The translations under genes were made by a program, and so were the position numbers. From the NCBI GenBank assembly GCA_963693285.1, contig OY848926.1, forward strand, positions 439,001 through 503,000: DNA of 64,000 nucleotides, read 5' to 3'. Under the pieces are notes generated by a model, which saw only the letters and a program-made list of their open reading frames with translations, was not told where the DNA came from and made no database searches. This DNA comes from Xestospongia muta (lineage: Eukaryota; Porifera; Demospongiae; Haplosclerida; Petrosiidae). Positions 16,401 to 54,366 of the stretch are shown in pieces; position 1 is the stretch's first letter; each line of letters starts with the position of its first letter.

Positions 16401-19400
16401 GAGGTAGTAGGAGATGGAGTGGGTGTACTTGAAGTAGGAGAAGACGTGGGTATAGATGATGATGATGATGATGTAGCAGAGGTGAAACTTACTGGATAAC
16501 AACCAATGCTACCAACATCACTGCAACAGTCTCCCAAACTGTGACAGAGTTGATCACAATAACAACCATTATTGCTGCAGGGTGAAGTTACACAACAGCC
16601 AGAGTAAGTAAGATTTAATGCAAGGCATGAACCTACAATAAAAATGACTTTAGTAATTGATTTTAAACTGTTAACATACCTAGAGTTCCTGTTGGAGTAG
16701 GAGTAATGGTTGTTGATGGTGTGCTTGAAGTAACCGAAGAGGTAGTAGGAGATGGAGTGGGTGTACTTGAAGTAGGAGAAGACGTGGGTATAGATGATGA
16801 TGATGATAATGTAGCAGAGGTGAAACCTACTGGATAACAACCAATGCTACCAACATCACTGCAACAGTCTCCCAAACTGTGACAGAGTTGATCACAATAA
16901 CAACCATTATTACTGCAGGGTGAAGTTACACAACAGCCAGAGTAAGTAAGATTTAATGCAAGGCATGAACCTACAATAAAAATGACTTTAGTAATTGATT
17001 TTAAACTGTTAACATACCTAGAGTTCCTGTTGGAGTAGGAGTAATGGTTGTTGATGGTGTGCTTGAAGTAACCGAAGAGGTAGTAGGAGATGGAGTGGGT
17101 GTACTTGAAGTAGGAGAAGACGTGGGTATAGATGATGATGATGATGATGTAGCAGAGGTGAAACTTACTGGATAACAACCAATGCTACCAACATCACTGC
17201 AACAGTCTCCCAAACTGTGACAGAGTTGATCACAATAACAACCATTATTGCTGCAGGGTGAAGTTACACAACAGCCATGGTAAGTAAGATTTAATGCAAG
17301 GCATGAACCTACAATAAAAATGTCTTTAGTAATTGATTTTAAACTGTTAACATACCTAGAGTTCCTGTTGGTGTAGGAGTAATGGTTGTTGATGGTGTGC
17401 TTGAAGTAATCGAAGAGGTAGTAGGAGATGGAGTGGGTGTACTTGAAGTAGGAGAAGACGTGGGTATAGATGATGATGATGATGATGTAGCAGAGGTGAA
17501 ACTTACTGGATAACAACCAATGCTACCAACATCACTGCAACAGTCTCCCAAACTGTGACAGAGTTGATCACAATAACAACCATTATTACTGCAGGGTGAA
17601 GTTACACAACAGCCAGAGTAAGTAAGATTTAATGCAAGGCATGAACCTACAATAAAAATGACTTTAGTAATTGATTTTAAACTGTTAACATACCTAGAGT
17701 TCCTGTTGGAGTAGGAGTAATAGTTGTTGATGGTGTGCTTGAAGTAACCGAAGAGGTAGTAGGAGATGGAGTGGGTGTACTTGAAGTAGGAGAAGACGTG
17801 GGTATAGATGATGATGATGATGATGTAGCAGAGGTGAAACTTACTGGATAACAACCAATGCTACCAACATCACTGCAACAGTCTCCCAAACTGTGACAGA
17901 GTTGATCACAATAACAACCATTATTGCTGCAGGGTGAAGTTACACAACAGCCAGAGTAAGTAAGATTTAATGCAAGGCATGAACCTACAATAAAAATGAC
18001 TTTAGTAATTGATTTTAAACTGTTAACATACCTAGAGTTCCTGTTGGAGTAGGAGTAATAGTTGTTGATGGTGTGCTTGAAGTAACCGAAGAGGTAGTAG
18101 GAGATGGAGTGGGTGTACTTGAAGTAGGAGAAGACGTGGGTATAGATGATGATGATGATAATGTAGCAGAGGTGAAACCTACTGGATAACAACCAATGCT
18201 ACCAACATCACTGCAACAGTCTCCCAAACTGTGACAGAGTTGATCACAATAACAACCATTATTGCTGCAGGGTGAAGTTACACAACAGCCAGGGTAAGTA
18301 AGATTTAATGCAAGGCATGAACCTACAATGAAAATGAATTTAGTAATTGATTTTAAACTGTTAACATACCTAGAGTTCCTGTTGGAGTAGGAGTAATGGT
18401 TGTTGATGGTGTGCTTGAAGTAACCGAAGAGGTAGTAGGAGATGGAGTGGGTGTACTTGAAGTAGGAGAAGACGTGGGTATAGATGATGATGATGATGAT
18501 GTAGCAGAGGTGAAACCTACTGGATAACAACCAATGCTACCAACATCACTGCAACAGTCTCCCAAACTGTGACAGAGTTGATCACAATAACAACCATTAT
18601 TACTGCAGGGTGAAGTTACACAACAGCCAGAGTAAGTAAGATTTAATGCAAGGCATGAACCTACAATAAAAATGACTTTAGTAATTGATTTTAAACTGTT
18701 AACATACCTAGAGTTCCTGTTGGAGTAGGAGTAATGGTTGTTGATGGTGTGCTTGAAGTAACCGAAGAGGTAGTAGGAGATGGAGTGGGTGTACTTGAAG
18801 TAGGAGAAGACGTGGGTATAGATGATGATGATGATGATGTAGCAGAGGTGAAACTTACTGGATAACAACCAATGCTACCAACATCACTGCAACAGTCTCC
18901 CAAACTGTGACAGAGTTGATCACAATAACAACCATTATTGCTGCAGGGTGAAGTTACACAACAGCCAGAGTAAGTAAGATTTAATGCAAGGCATGAACCT
19001 ACAATAAAAATGACTTTAGTAATTGATTTTAAACTGTTAACATACCTAGAGTTCCTGTTGGAGTAGGAGTAATGGTTGTTGATGGTGTGCTTGAAGTAAC
19101 CGAAGAGGTAGTAGGAGATGGAGTGGGTGTACTTGAAGTAGGAGAAGACGTGGGTATAGATGATGATGATGATGATGTAGCAGAGGTGAAACCTACTGGA
19201 TAACAACCAATGCTTCCCACATCACTGCAACAGTCTCCCAAACTGTAACAGGCTTGATCACAATAACAACCATTATTACTGCAGGGTGAAGTTACACAAC
19301 AGCCAGAGTAAGTAAGATTTAATGCAAGGCATGAGCCTGTTTATAATATAACAGAATAATAAACTAAAATGTTTTGTTTACCAGTGGCTACTTTAATAAA

Positions 19401-19448
19401 TACACTAACAAATACTGCTAGTAGTAAAGGTGATCGTTGTAACTTCAT
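10440..19448 (-). CDS. Very long SMB-mucin receptor with SEA-like module (gene E)
   Basis: Exon 1 (19382-19448) encodes the signal peptide MKLQRSPLLLAVFVSVF and onward, ending in phase 1. Seventeen 291-bp phase-1 exons follow, starting at 19336 and every 338 bp down to 13928. Each has one SMB-like domain with ten cysteines (GDCCSDV core) and a Ser/Thr/Pro linker. A giant exon (11378-13590) has an 18th SMB domain and about 600 residues of 23-residue Ser/Thr repeats. The last exons (about 11215-11321, 11007-11153, 10768-10952, 10440-10714) encode a SEA-like module with GSVNVTIYV, a membrane helix and a tail. The tail has YSDAQTI, IYVENPI, EYEDMEL (a YxxM motif, as bound by PI3K p85 SH2 domains) and C-terminal TTNF. 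The expected protein is about 2,650 residues and heavily O-glycosylated. Array copy number may vary or be mis-assembled. Confidence 0.82.
11690..13265 (-). repeat. Coding 69-bp Ser/Thr repeat, alternating AVT and PGT forms
   Basis: About 23 tandem units of 23 residues. The core is SSSSIETSSISSTSIVPTSS, joined by AVT or PGT. The two forms often alternate, giving a 138-bp higher-order period. Ser and Thr make up most residues, typical of mucin-like O-glycosylated stalks. The opposite strand is open throughout but is a shadow. Confidence 0.9.
13591..19336 (-). repeat. Tandem array of seventeen 338-bp exon-plus-intron units
   Basis: The period is exactly 338 bp: a 291-bp symmetric exon plus a 47-bp intron (GTATGTTAAC to TTTTTATTGTAG, with CTAAA as possible branch region). 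Sequence markers show a four-unit higher-order period of 1352 bp. ATAATGTAGCAG occurs near 14099, 15451, 16803 and 18155; AATGTCTTTAG near 14618, 15970 and 17322; AAGTAATCGAAG near 14700, 16052 and 17404. The introns are as conserved as the exons, so the array is young or kept uniform by gene conversion. Confidence 0.93.
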
Positions 19449-21489
19449 TCCTTAAGAAACAAAAGATGTAAAATGTTTGATATTTTTATAATAATAAGAC
19501 TATACCTTCAATGTTAAGTTTTTTCTTCCCCACACAAATGCAACTGCACTTGTAATGAATACACTTGGCCTCTCCTGTAGGTCTCATGTGACTTTGAATG
19601 ATGTTATGTTTTTAATTAATATATATTATATACTGTAGCTAGCATGACCATGCAATGAGCATATAAGGTCAACTCACTGTATACTTACTATTCCATTTTC
19701 AGAAACTTATAAAGCATTAATTTAAGGAAAAACTAATTTAGAATATATAAGTACAGACTATTTTTCCCTTCAAGTGCTGATTTGAAACAAATGTTGATGA
19801 AGTAAAGGTTACTATTTAAATAAAGAAATATCACACAAAAAGCAGTGACATTAAACTAATTTAGTAATTATATATCACCTATTTCTTGTTTTGTTCATTA
19901 TGAGTTACCAATTAGGTATTATTTAGTTCTCTTCTATAAATCTTGAGATATTTCAGATTACATACCATAGAGATGAGTAAAGTTTTCTAGCTCACCATTT
20001 CCTGAGCAAAGTTAGACTTGTACTTTCATTCATGAGAAGATATTCTATAGGATATCCCTTTCTCGATAATCTTTTTGAACCACATATACTTCAAATTCAA
20101 AATTATCATAATATTGAAGACAATGGATGTAAATCACTCACATTAACTGACATAATCTCCATACAGTTGGTAGCAACTTTTTCACTAGCTCACTCATACT
20201 TTTATATACCAAAATTGGTTTTCTGAAAGTGCATCAGCTTTGATGGATACAACTGTAATTGCTTTGTTTAATATGATGGAACACTATACTTTAAAAGAGT
20301 CAATTTAAATGCATAAAATTATTAGCTATTAATTGAGATGTGAAACCTGCCATATCATAATGACGTTGTTTACTGTATCCTCAGTGTCCATTTTTAATAT
20401 TGTTAGCAGCTCTCAATAATAAGTTGACACCTTTTTATATTTCATTAACACTGAACTGAGCATGCTCAGTTGTTCACTATGCTACTGAGCATGCTCAGTT
20501 GTCCAATGATGCTACTGATCATGGTCGGTTGTTTAACAGGAAATAAAAATAATATAATGACTATTAGTGTCACATTATTCAGTAATGTGACATTCAGTGC
20601 CAGGTACTTTGAGTGTGTAATTTTATAAAATGAACTGGAGTGCTTCATTTTAACAAACATTGTCAATCAGACTTTTATTATAGAAGTGTTATAAAATTAT
20701 CCTTAAAGATAATGACAATTAACAAAACATCCTCAGTACTATGGAATTAGCAATGGACATCCTGGGTAGATACGTTTCCAGAAATTACTGTCTATGAACT
20801 TGCTTTTTGATGTAGATCTATATGTTATGGTAGTTATTATGTGACTAAGAATAATAATAATTATATAAGGTCTTGGTAAATGTCATATGGCTATTTAGTC
20901 ATCACTTATATATATATATATATATTCTTTGTATAAACAAAATTATACAGCATTGTAGAGTGGGTCTTTGACTCACCAATGGCTGATGTGATGATCTGTA
21001 ATGTCAGAAGTATAATAACAGTGTGTTATGTTATGTGCAACTAATATGTTTCAACTAGAACAATACTCTATTTCATTGTGTATATACGTATACATATATA
21101 TATACTGACATGGAATAAAAGTATATAGTACATATAAAATAATTTGGCAGCATGAAATTTCAGCATGTAATAAAAATGTTTCTACTCTATTTGTATGCGT
21201 GTCTTAGTGAGTTGTGTGTATGATGGTGTTTTATCAGTCATCATCATCATCATAGTAGTCCTTATTTGCTTGAGTAAGTAGTTTTTGATATCTCATTGTA
21301 GCACTACATATAAATGGTAAGAAACACATTTTGTCACTTTAAGCTGTAAACAGTGCATATTAAAAGAAAATTTATAAATGGAAATGTAAGACAAAAAGGA
21401 TACTTTAGATATAATTTAATAACAAGAATAATAAAATGTTTATTTGTTTGAATAATTGTTACATTATAAACATCATACACATTATGATC
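19449..21489. other. Intergenic stretch, no convincing gene
   Basis: About 2 kb between gene F's 3' end and gene E's start. It is AT-rich with a short TA run near 20909-20925 and two perfect 16-bp palindromes (separate entry). Short open frames exist but show no domain or codon signal. Sequence just upstream of gene E may be 5' UTR and promoter. Confidence 0.5.
20455..20499. repeat. Two perfect palindromes ACTGAGCATGCTCAGT
   Basis: Copies lie at 20455-20470 and 20484-20499, with a decayed third copy near 20514-20530 (CTGATCATGGTCGGTT). Each reads the same on both strands. Related sequence (TACTGAGCATG-TCAG) recurs in a tandem array at about 29845-30115 and singly near 10003. The role is unknown: a remnant of a small mobile or satellite sequence, or a dimeric protein-binding site. 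Confidence 0.8.
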
Positions 21490-24400
21490 TCACCGTTTTG
21501 ATCCTTTAGTTTTCCAAATTATTAACATAACAACTAGCACTGCTATTACAATTAAAGTAAGTACACCAACTCCACCGGCAATGCTACCTACAATGACTCC
21601 AATATTAACTGGAGTCTTGGTGTTAGTATATCCTAATAAGAAAAGTGCACAAGGGCTTGAAACAGTTACATCAGCAAGATTACCTTTTTCATAGGAAACT
21701 TTACTACTTACTCCAAGTCCAGACTTAGTCATGGCTGCAACAATTACAGCATATTTCTGTTTTCTATCAACATTTTGTATTGTAATTGATGTAGTGGTAC
21801 CAGACACAGTTTTAGAAAGATAAATACCACCGTTAATTGGATAGTATGTCACTTTGTAGCCTGTGACAAAGCCTTGTGCATTCAAGAGGCTAAGAGGACT
21901 CCAAGACACTTTAATACTTGTAGCAGAGTTTCTTACAACCAAAATGTTATCAGGTGCAGCAATTGGAGCTGCAACAAAAGAAAGTGAAATGAACTGTTAT
22001 GATAAAGACACCTACTTCCTTCCATTGTGAAGTTTATCTTTGTTCTGTTCAGTCCATTGCCATCAATGTTCACTCCATAAACAGTGACAATATAAGGTTT
22101 ATAAGGTTCTAAAGTAATAAAGGAATAAAATTTGTTTCTCGGTATTACTTACGAAGTCCATCTATATGTTCAGTCAGGTGTTCAAAAGGTAACTGTATTC
22201 TAAAAACAATATCACCCTCTCCTGAATAGTTTGTTAGTAATATTTCATAATGTGACACATCATTGGGATATAGAGGTACCCCCCATGTAATGTCAAGGGA
22301 TGTGTTCCCTGCTGAAGTCACCATCAAGTTTGTAACAGGACCAGGAACTGACTCAAAAGAGATATATATAGTGTCATAACTTCAATAGGACTCACCACTT
22401 AATACTGTACAATTAGATAATGTATATATATCAGCACAACAGTCATCTCTCAGACTACAACCTTGATCACAAAAACAATTGGCAGATGGTAGTCCAACAC
22501 AATCTAAATTTTCTCCAAGACAACATTTAGTGTAGCTAGCATTTTTGCATGATCCAAAAGATTGACTGGTACATCCAATATCATTAATATCATCACAGCA
22601 ATCACCATAGAGATGACATACAGCATCACAGAAACATGTCTCTGGATGTCCATGACAATATTTATCAGTGTCTGATGGTACACAACAAGTAGTATAACCA
22701 GCATTTGCACATGAACCTGAATATACAGAAAAATGTTATGTTACTAGCTGCATTACTTTCCTTACCATTTGATGGAGGAGGAGTTACTGAAGGCTCTGTA
22801 ATTAAAGTTAGTTTGTTAAGATATCCACAGTGATTATGATACTTTCACTTACTAAGACATCCAATTTTTGTAACATCACTGCAACAATCACCAAATGAAT
22901 AACATACTTGATCACAGTAACAAATTGGTGGATCACCAAAGCAATTAGCTCCATTTTGCTGACTTGGATGACAACATTGTGTGTACCCAGCTTCTACACA
23001 TGGGCCAACAGTAGGGGTTGGTACAGCTGTAAACAATCAGAGACATCTCATGGAACATAGGTGTAATAAATTAAACTCACTGCATCCGATGTACATAATA
23101 TCTTTGCAACAGTTTCCAATATCATAACAGTCTGCGCTACAAGAGCATATGCCATTACTACCTACACAAGAATTTGTGTCTGATGGCACACAGCATACTA
23201 TATGACCAGCACCAATACAAGTTCCTACAAAATATTATCAGTTAGTTTGGTCAGTAGCAAATGGAGTTTACCATCTCCAGCTGTAGGATTCACAGAGGGA
23301 GCTAAGAAACAAATGCTAGAATAAGGGAGGCAACTATAAATATCTATAACTTACCTATACAGCCGATGTCAGCAACATCAGGACAGCAGTCTCCATATGA
23401 ATAGCACAATTCATCACAATAACAGGTATCCCCACCATGTCCCCAACATATAGCACCTTGCTTAGGGTCACAACAACTTTCATAACCTGCTGCTTTACAA
23501 GAACCTATTGGAAACTGCTTATTACTTTTGTTATGTTGAGCCAATGTACTTACCTTGAGCTGATGGACTTGCTAATAAATATAAAAAAGGATATAGGTAA
23601 ATTAATTATTTAAGTAAATCTACATACCTTTCAAACATCCCAGTTCATCAATGTCATCGCAACAATCACCATATTTGTAACAGATTTGATCACAATAACA
23701 AATTCCATCTGATCCATGACATGTCTTATTGACTCCAGGTTTACAACAACCTGTATATCCTAGTCCTGTACATGATCCTATCAAAAAACATCAAATGTTT
23801 TATCAATTGCATATATACAACAAATTTAGGATGGCATATATTTTACAATTCATTCATAACTTCCTTACCATGGTCTGTTGTTGGAGGAATAGTTCCTATC
23901 AATAAATAAGAGTTTATTTTTAACACTAATATAATCTAGTAGACATACCAGCACACACTTGTTCTATATCTGAGCAACAGTCTCCAAACTTGTAGCATAA
24001 TTGATCACAGAAACATGATGGTGGGTTACCGTAACAATTTGGCGAATTTCCTGAATTGCAACAATTCTCAAATCCAGCCGCAACACAAGACCCTGTACCA
24101 GAGCATAATCGTACCATAATGTTCAGTATAATTGCTTACCTCCAGTTGGAGTAGCAGAAGGGCTACTTGCATCTGCAAAACGAGTATTGAAGTTGAGGCA
24201 TTAATTATGATCTATATATTCTTACTCTGAAAACATCCAATAGCCATAATATCACTGCAACAATCACCAAATGAATAGCAGACTTGATCACAGTAACAGA
24301 CATTGTCAGAGCCATGACAAGTAAAGTGAACGTTAGGATCACAACACCCAGAAAACCCACTAGTAACACAGGAGCCTGCATGATAACACTAATTTACCTA

Positions 24401-24784
24401 CACAGTTACATTCTGGTTACCTGTGCTTGCAGTTGGTTCATTAGAAGCAGCTGGAAAAATGAATCAATGTAACAGATATCTGGAATGATTATATTAACTA
24501 CCTAGGCAATTATTGGCAATATCACTACAACAATCACCAAATTCATAACAGATTTGATCGCAGTAACAGTTATCACTTAAGGGGTCTCCCAAACACTCAG
24601 AAAATGTAGCTGAATTACAACAGCCAGTGAAATTATGACAGGAGCCTTTTAGAATTTAAAAATCTGAACATTATTAATAAAGAAGTGCAGTCATACCTGC
24701 ATCAACTTGTTCAATATATACTCCAGTACATATAAGAGCAACTGCTAGTATTAACTTGCTATATAAGGATGAAAAGCTAATCAT
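21490..24784 (-). CDS. Nine-SMB, two-FN3 single-pass membrane protein (gene F)
   Basis: The signal-peptide exon is about 24697-24784 (MISFSSLYSKLILAVALICT). Seven exons with one SMB-like domain each follow at about 24506-24647, 24228-24375, 23947-24096, 23628-23778, 23352-23510, 23080-23225 and 22855-23010. One exon (about 22400-22718) has two more. Each domain has ten cysteines with CYCDQ-C and GDCC-D cores. FN3 domain 1 spans about 22154-22349 and 22016-22110. FN3 domain 2, the membrane helix (VGVLTLIVIAVLVVMLIIW) and a tiny tail (KTKGSKR) share the last exon, 21490-21969. The stop codon sits inside CGGTGAGATC, which could also be a donor for an unseen longer tail. SMB domains often mediate protein binding; the role here is unknown. 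Confidence 0.82.
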
Positions 24785-25328
24785 ACAGAGTTTACACGTT
24801 GCTATAGGAAGTCTCTATTATAATATATATTGGTTATATTGTCAGTGACCACTGTTAGCGACTATGCATGTCATCAATGATGATCAAACTATAGTACAAC
24901 CAAAAGGTCTTAATAACCTCTAAAACGTTAACACATAATTACTAGTACAGTCTTTCAATATTCTTTTAAAGTCACTTACAATGCGTCCATAGTTTTCTTA
25001 CTGTTTCACTGTTATTGGGTGTGGCTGGTCACAAGATGTTATTGTTGATACAGCAATGAATTAATTTGAGATATAGGTGGTACTGAAACTATGATTATTT
25101 TTAAGATAACAATCATGAAATGTAAAGTCAAACACGTTTCAATCTAATTTATAAAGAATTTCAGCAAAGAAAATAAAGCTAAAAGAAAATATTAGGAAAA
25201 AAATAGTTTCCATTTACTTAACTATAGAAACAAAATGTACAATACCAAAACATTATGTAGCAGCAAAAATGTGACTGAAATAATACATGCAATTATTGTC
25301 ATGCAAAAATGTTAGAAATATAGTCACT
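24785..25328. other. Intergenic stretch upstream of gene F
   Basis: No exon is recognised. It should include the gene F promoter and the 3' UTR of the giant SRCR gene. A GGGTGTGGCTGG element near 25017 resembles the GTGTGGCTAGT motifs upstream of genes A and C. Confidence 0.4.
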
Positions 25329-50717
<25,389 letters not shown>

Positions 50718-50989
50718 TATGAATGTGGTGATATAACACAAGTAAGCTGACCTGTTTGAAGAAAGAAGAATGAGTGTGAGTGTGTGTGTGCATATCGATA
50801 CTTATGGTGTGTGTGTGTGAACTGATTTATTGCATCATGAAGCAATTATATATACAGAGCCAGGTTTTAATAGTATGTTCTACAAACATTAAGACAGCAG
50901 AAATTGTTTGTATTATAAAAAAAAATTATCATGTTTAGATGAAAATGTATGTAACTACTAAACTAGAATTTTGTTAACTTGTATTAGTA

Positions 50990-51065
50990 ACTCACCTGAA
51001 ATAATAATCTTTCCTGCAGATTTTGACAAGATTCTTAACCAGTGAATGAACGCAGCCTTGCCAGG
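50990..51065 (-). promoter_or_regulatory. Probable 5' UTR exon of gene G and upstream promoter area
   Basis: The coding start exon is preceded by an acceptor-like TTCTTTCTTCAAACAG at about 50752-50767. Upstream, TTATTTCAG/GTGAGTTAC near 50994 is a good donor ending a likely untranslated exon. The region about 51060-51190 is less AT-rich than its surroundings and could hold the promoter. There is no transcript evidence, so the ends are approximate. Confidence 0.45.
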
Positions 51066-51189
51066 TGACTACAAAAAGTCGCTTGTTTTGACCAATGCTT
51101 CGTAATTTATAGACAAGTCGCACCTGGAAGCCAACTTGTCAACACACTAATGGCTTCGGCGGGCAATAAAGTAATTAGATACACGACGT

Positions 51190-51350
51190 GGTTATTTTAT
51201 GTTGTTTATTTACTTAAATAATATATACTAGAACTAAATAAGCAAACATTATAAAATACAACAACTGTATATTATAATACTATAACTGTTACAACGATAA
51301 TAAATAGCAATATAGTTTACTTCAGTGCAACTTTACAATTAATGTCTGTA

Positions 51351-51387
<37 letters not shown>

Positions 51388-53098
51388 CCAATGGAACTTA
51401 ATATGATACAATCTATGAATATTATAAATATGGGTCTTTTGTATGGTGGCTATTATTTCTTGGAACAACACAAAAATTTGTAGGTATACATAATAATTCC
51501 AGTCATCACAGACAATCCACCACTGACAGTAAAGTTTTAATTTTGTATAACAACTTAATTAGTGGGAAACTTGGATTATAATATCATGTTATTAGTTCTA
51601 ATATTAAATAATACATACATTAATAGACACAATGTACATTGTTGTAGCTTGGAGATAGATGAAAGATCAACTTGCTGACTTTCAAAGCATAAATTATCTA
51701 ATTTGGAATTTAGGTTTTGAATTATCAATGATGTTATTATTAAGTTATAAAGTTATTAATGCTAAATAAATTGTATATAAATCTGTATGATGACATAACC
51801 TACTAAACCTAATAATTATTATTAACTCTATGACACATAGTGATGTCATCATAGGACAAGATGTTACATCATCAGTCAAGTTATACTAAGAAGCACCTGC
51901 TATAATTAGTATCTTATGTATGACATCTGTTACTATATATAGACATCAACCTTGTGACTATGTAAAACATAACTTGATAATTGTAGGAGTAGAAATCATA
52001 ATTAATGTACTCAAAATTGGTGAGAGGGGGAGGTTGGTGGCCACTGGCAACTTGATTTATAGAATATATAACCTGTGATTGATATCATCAATAGATTTTT
52101 ATACCCTGGCTAAACAATCACTCAAAAATAACTTCTACTATACTTTCTACAGCATAATGTAATAAGATCGTGTACTTATTCTGGTCTGGCATGCCATCAT
52201 ATCATGAGGGTCTTTCTCTATGTAACCATACATGTAATAAAGTTGTGATTATGTGGCTGTTACAATATTTATAAGGAAGGTTTGGGATCTAGAGGAATAG
52301 ACATTGAAATTCTGATACTGGTTACTTCCATAAACTACCTACCCTGACCAGCCTCTGTACTACAAGTTTAATGTTTATTTTTTAGTATTATGTAATAAGT
52401 AAAAATGAGTAAGAATTCAAAGCTTATCCATTCTTCCATGGAACAGTTATAATGGCTGAAATCCTACATTTTCCCATCAGTATAGCCTTCCTATAATGAT
52501 GGATGTAATTAACAGAGTAACTTGTGATTGAATATAACACAAGAACTGAAGACATTATGATTACCACCAAACTTCCTTAATAATAGACATTGACTTCCTC
52601 CATAAAATATTATAATAATAATTATCACTGTAAAAATATTATTCAATCTATGTTGCCTTCATAATAAGTGACACCGTGTGTCGATGTCAAAGATCCCGGA
52701 GCTTATGACTTCTATGATTTGGCATGATATAAAGAAAGCAAATCAGGTCATTTTTTGCTCCGGAACCTCCGGCTCCGACACACTACATCACTTTCACGAT
52801 CTTCTTGAGCATTTGCCTCCAGCTCCGACACACTACATCACTCTCACGATCTTCTTGAGCATTCACATGTATCTGCATCTTCTAAAAAATAAGATCAATC
52901 TTAATATGATGTAAATGTATATAATGTTAGTGTACATTCTTTTTTCTTTCTATATAAACATTTGGGGAAAACCAGAGGTCTTAAAATATCACAGTAAACT
53001 TATCTATAAACAATATCAATAAATGTATATATACAAAATTAACACTTATGTAAGGAAAACTTGAAAGTTTCTTGACAGTAAATAAAATTTACCCTTAC
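51190..53098. other. Intergenic stretch, mostly AT-rich, no convincing gene
   Basis: It contains a (TA)n run at about 51352-51380 and a local duplication of about 57 bp at 52765-52862 (CTCCGACACACTACATCACT copies ending CTTCTTGAGCATT). The short plus-strand open frame across this duplication has no domain signal. Confidence 0.5.
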
Positions 53099-53224
53099 CT
53101 GAGTTAGGAGATATTTTGTAGAAGCAAGAGCTGAAAAGAATATCAGGCAGGGACAAAACAGTATAAACCTAACAAAAGAACACTTGAAAATGACATAGAA
53201 AGGAACAAATGAGAATAGAGCCAT
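53099..53224 (-). CDS. Doubtful small exon with hydrophobic peptide
   Basis: An ATG at 53224 opens 42 codons of mostly hydrophobic residues (MALFSFVPFYVIFKCSFVRF) ending at a good donor, CTAACTCAG/GTAAGG. It could be a signal-peptide exon of an unrecognised minus-strand gene, or chance. No matching downstream exon was found. I do not recognise it. Confidence 0.15.
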
Positions 53225-54366
53225 TGTTGTCAAAAAACTATACTTGCAAAGCTTGCCAAAGAGAATAATGCCACATGTTCTGCAAAGTCATCACAAGAGG
53301 ATCATCATATAACTTAATATATAATAGTCCAGTTATTTGTTTGTTGTGTCTACTGTATCAAACCTCAAAACCAAATGACAGCAAACAGGCTATTATAAAT
53401 AATAAAAGAACTGGATATATATATGTACTAATAACAAACTCTATAACTTACCTTTTACTCACAAGAGACCACAGTTTGACAACAAGAATAAAAATATACA
53501 CCCTCAAATTACGAATATATTATATACTGTAGCTAAGAGCACTAAAAGACCACAACTGCCATCACTGCTGTTAACTGTATACTAATTAAGTTATCTCTTC
53601 GAATAGCTACAACCTTTACTATGCTCGTTTCGTTTATATATAGCTGCGCGCTCAATAACTACGTCTGTCATACGCGGAAATTACATTGGCGTTAAGATGC
53701 GTGAATGGATTCACAGATGTACAACCCTTGACACACCCCAGCACCTGTTACGACCAGTCTATTTTGATATTGAGCATTATATTAAGTGTAATTGATGTAC
53801 CTTTTAAATTAAAGTATATATGTAGCACCTGCATGATCGTTAAATGGGTAAAGAAGAGCCAATAGTGAGCAGGATCTTGGATAACAACTAGGTCACCAAC
53901 TGTACTGGCTAATGATTCATTCTGGTTCAATACTGTTGACTCTCCTAACACAAATTTACTTAAAATGAGTAGTACCCTCTATGTATAATGTATAAATACT
54001 GTGGCCGATCAGTAAATCAATCTAGCAGGTGGTACTTAGTCGTCATTGCTGGAATTCTCAGCTATTGTTGTTTAAAATGTACTTGGTTGATGTATGATCT
54101 GTTATACAGGGAAATGTTGTCCTGACGATGTTTGCACTTTACCACACCCTTCACTGCTATACCATAGATGTTAATAATTACTACATGTATATATATACTT
54201 ATTAAGTTTGTTAAATCAACCACGTCATTAGTCATGATGGTATATAGTATTATTATTATTTTAATGAACTACAAAGATCATATCATAAACACACTTAACA
54301 AAGAATAATAATAAACATTATATGAATTAATTAGTCCACAAGGCAATCCATGAAGTAGACTTCATT
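53225..54366. other. Gene-free stretch before the caspase-like gene
   Basis: No supported exon. A short, less AT-rich segment at about 53630-53715 (TATATATAGCTGCGCGC and following CpGs) looks promoter-like. The remainder is AT-rich and contains the 3' flank of the caspase-like gene. Confidence 0.4.

Noticed and set aside
13591..19336. CRISPR-like or satellite interpretation of the 338-bp array
   Set aside because: Units are contiguous exon-intron pairs with conserved splice borders and an SMB reading frame. There are no unique spacers, and the context is animal.
52678..52914. Plus-strand open frame of 78 codons
   Set aside because: Lies over a local DNA duplication, with no domain, no codon pattern and no splice context.
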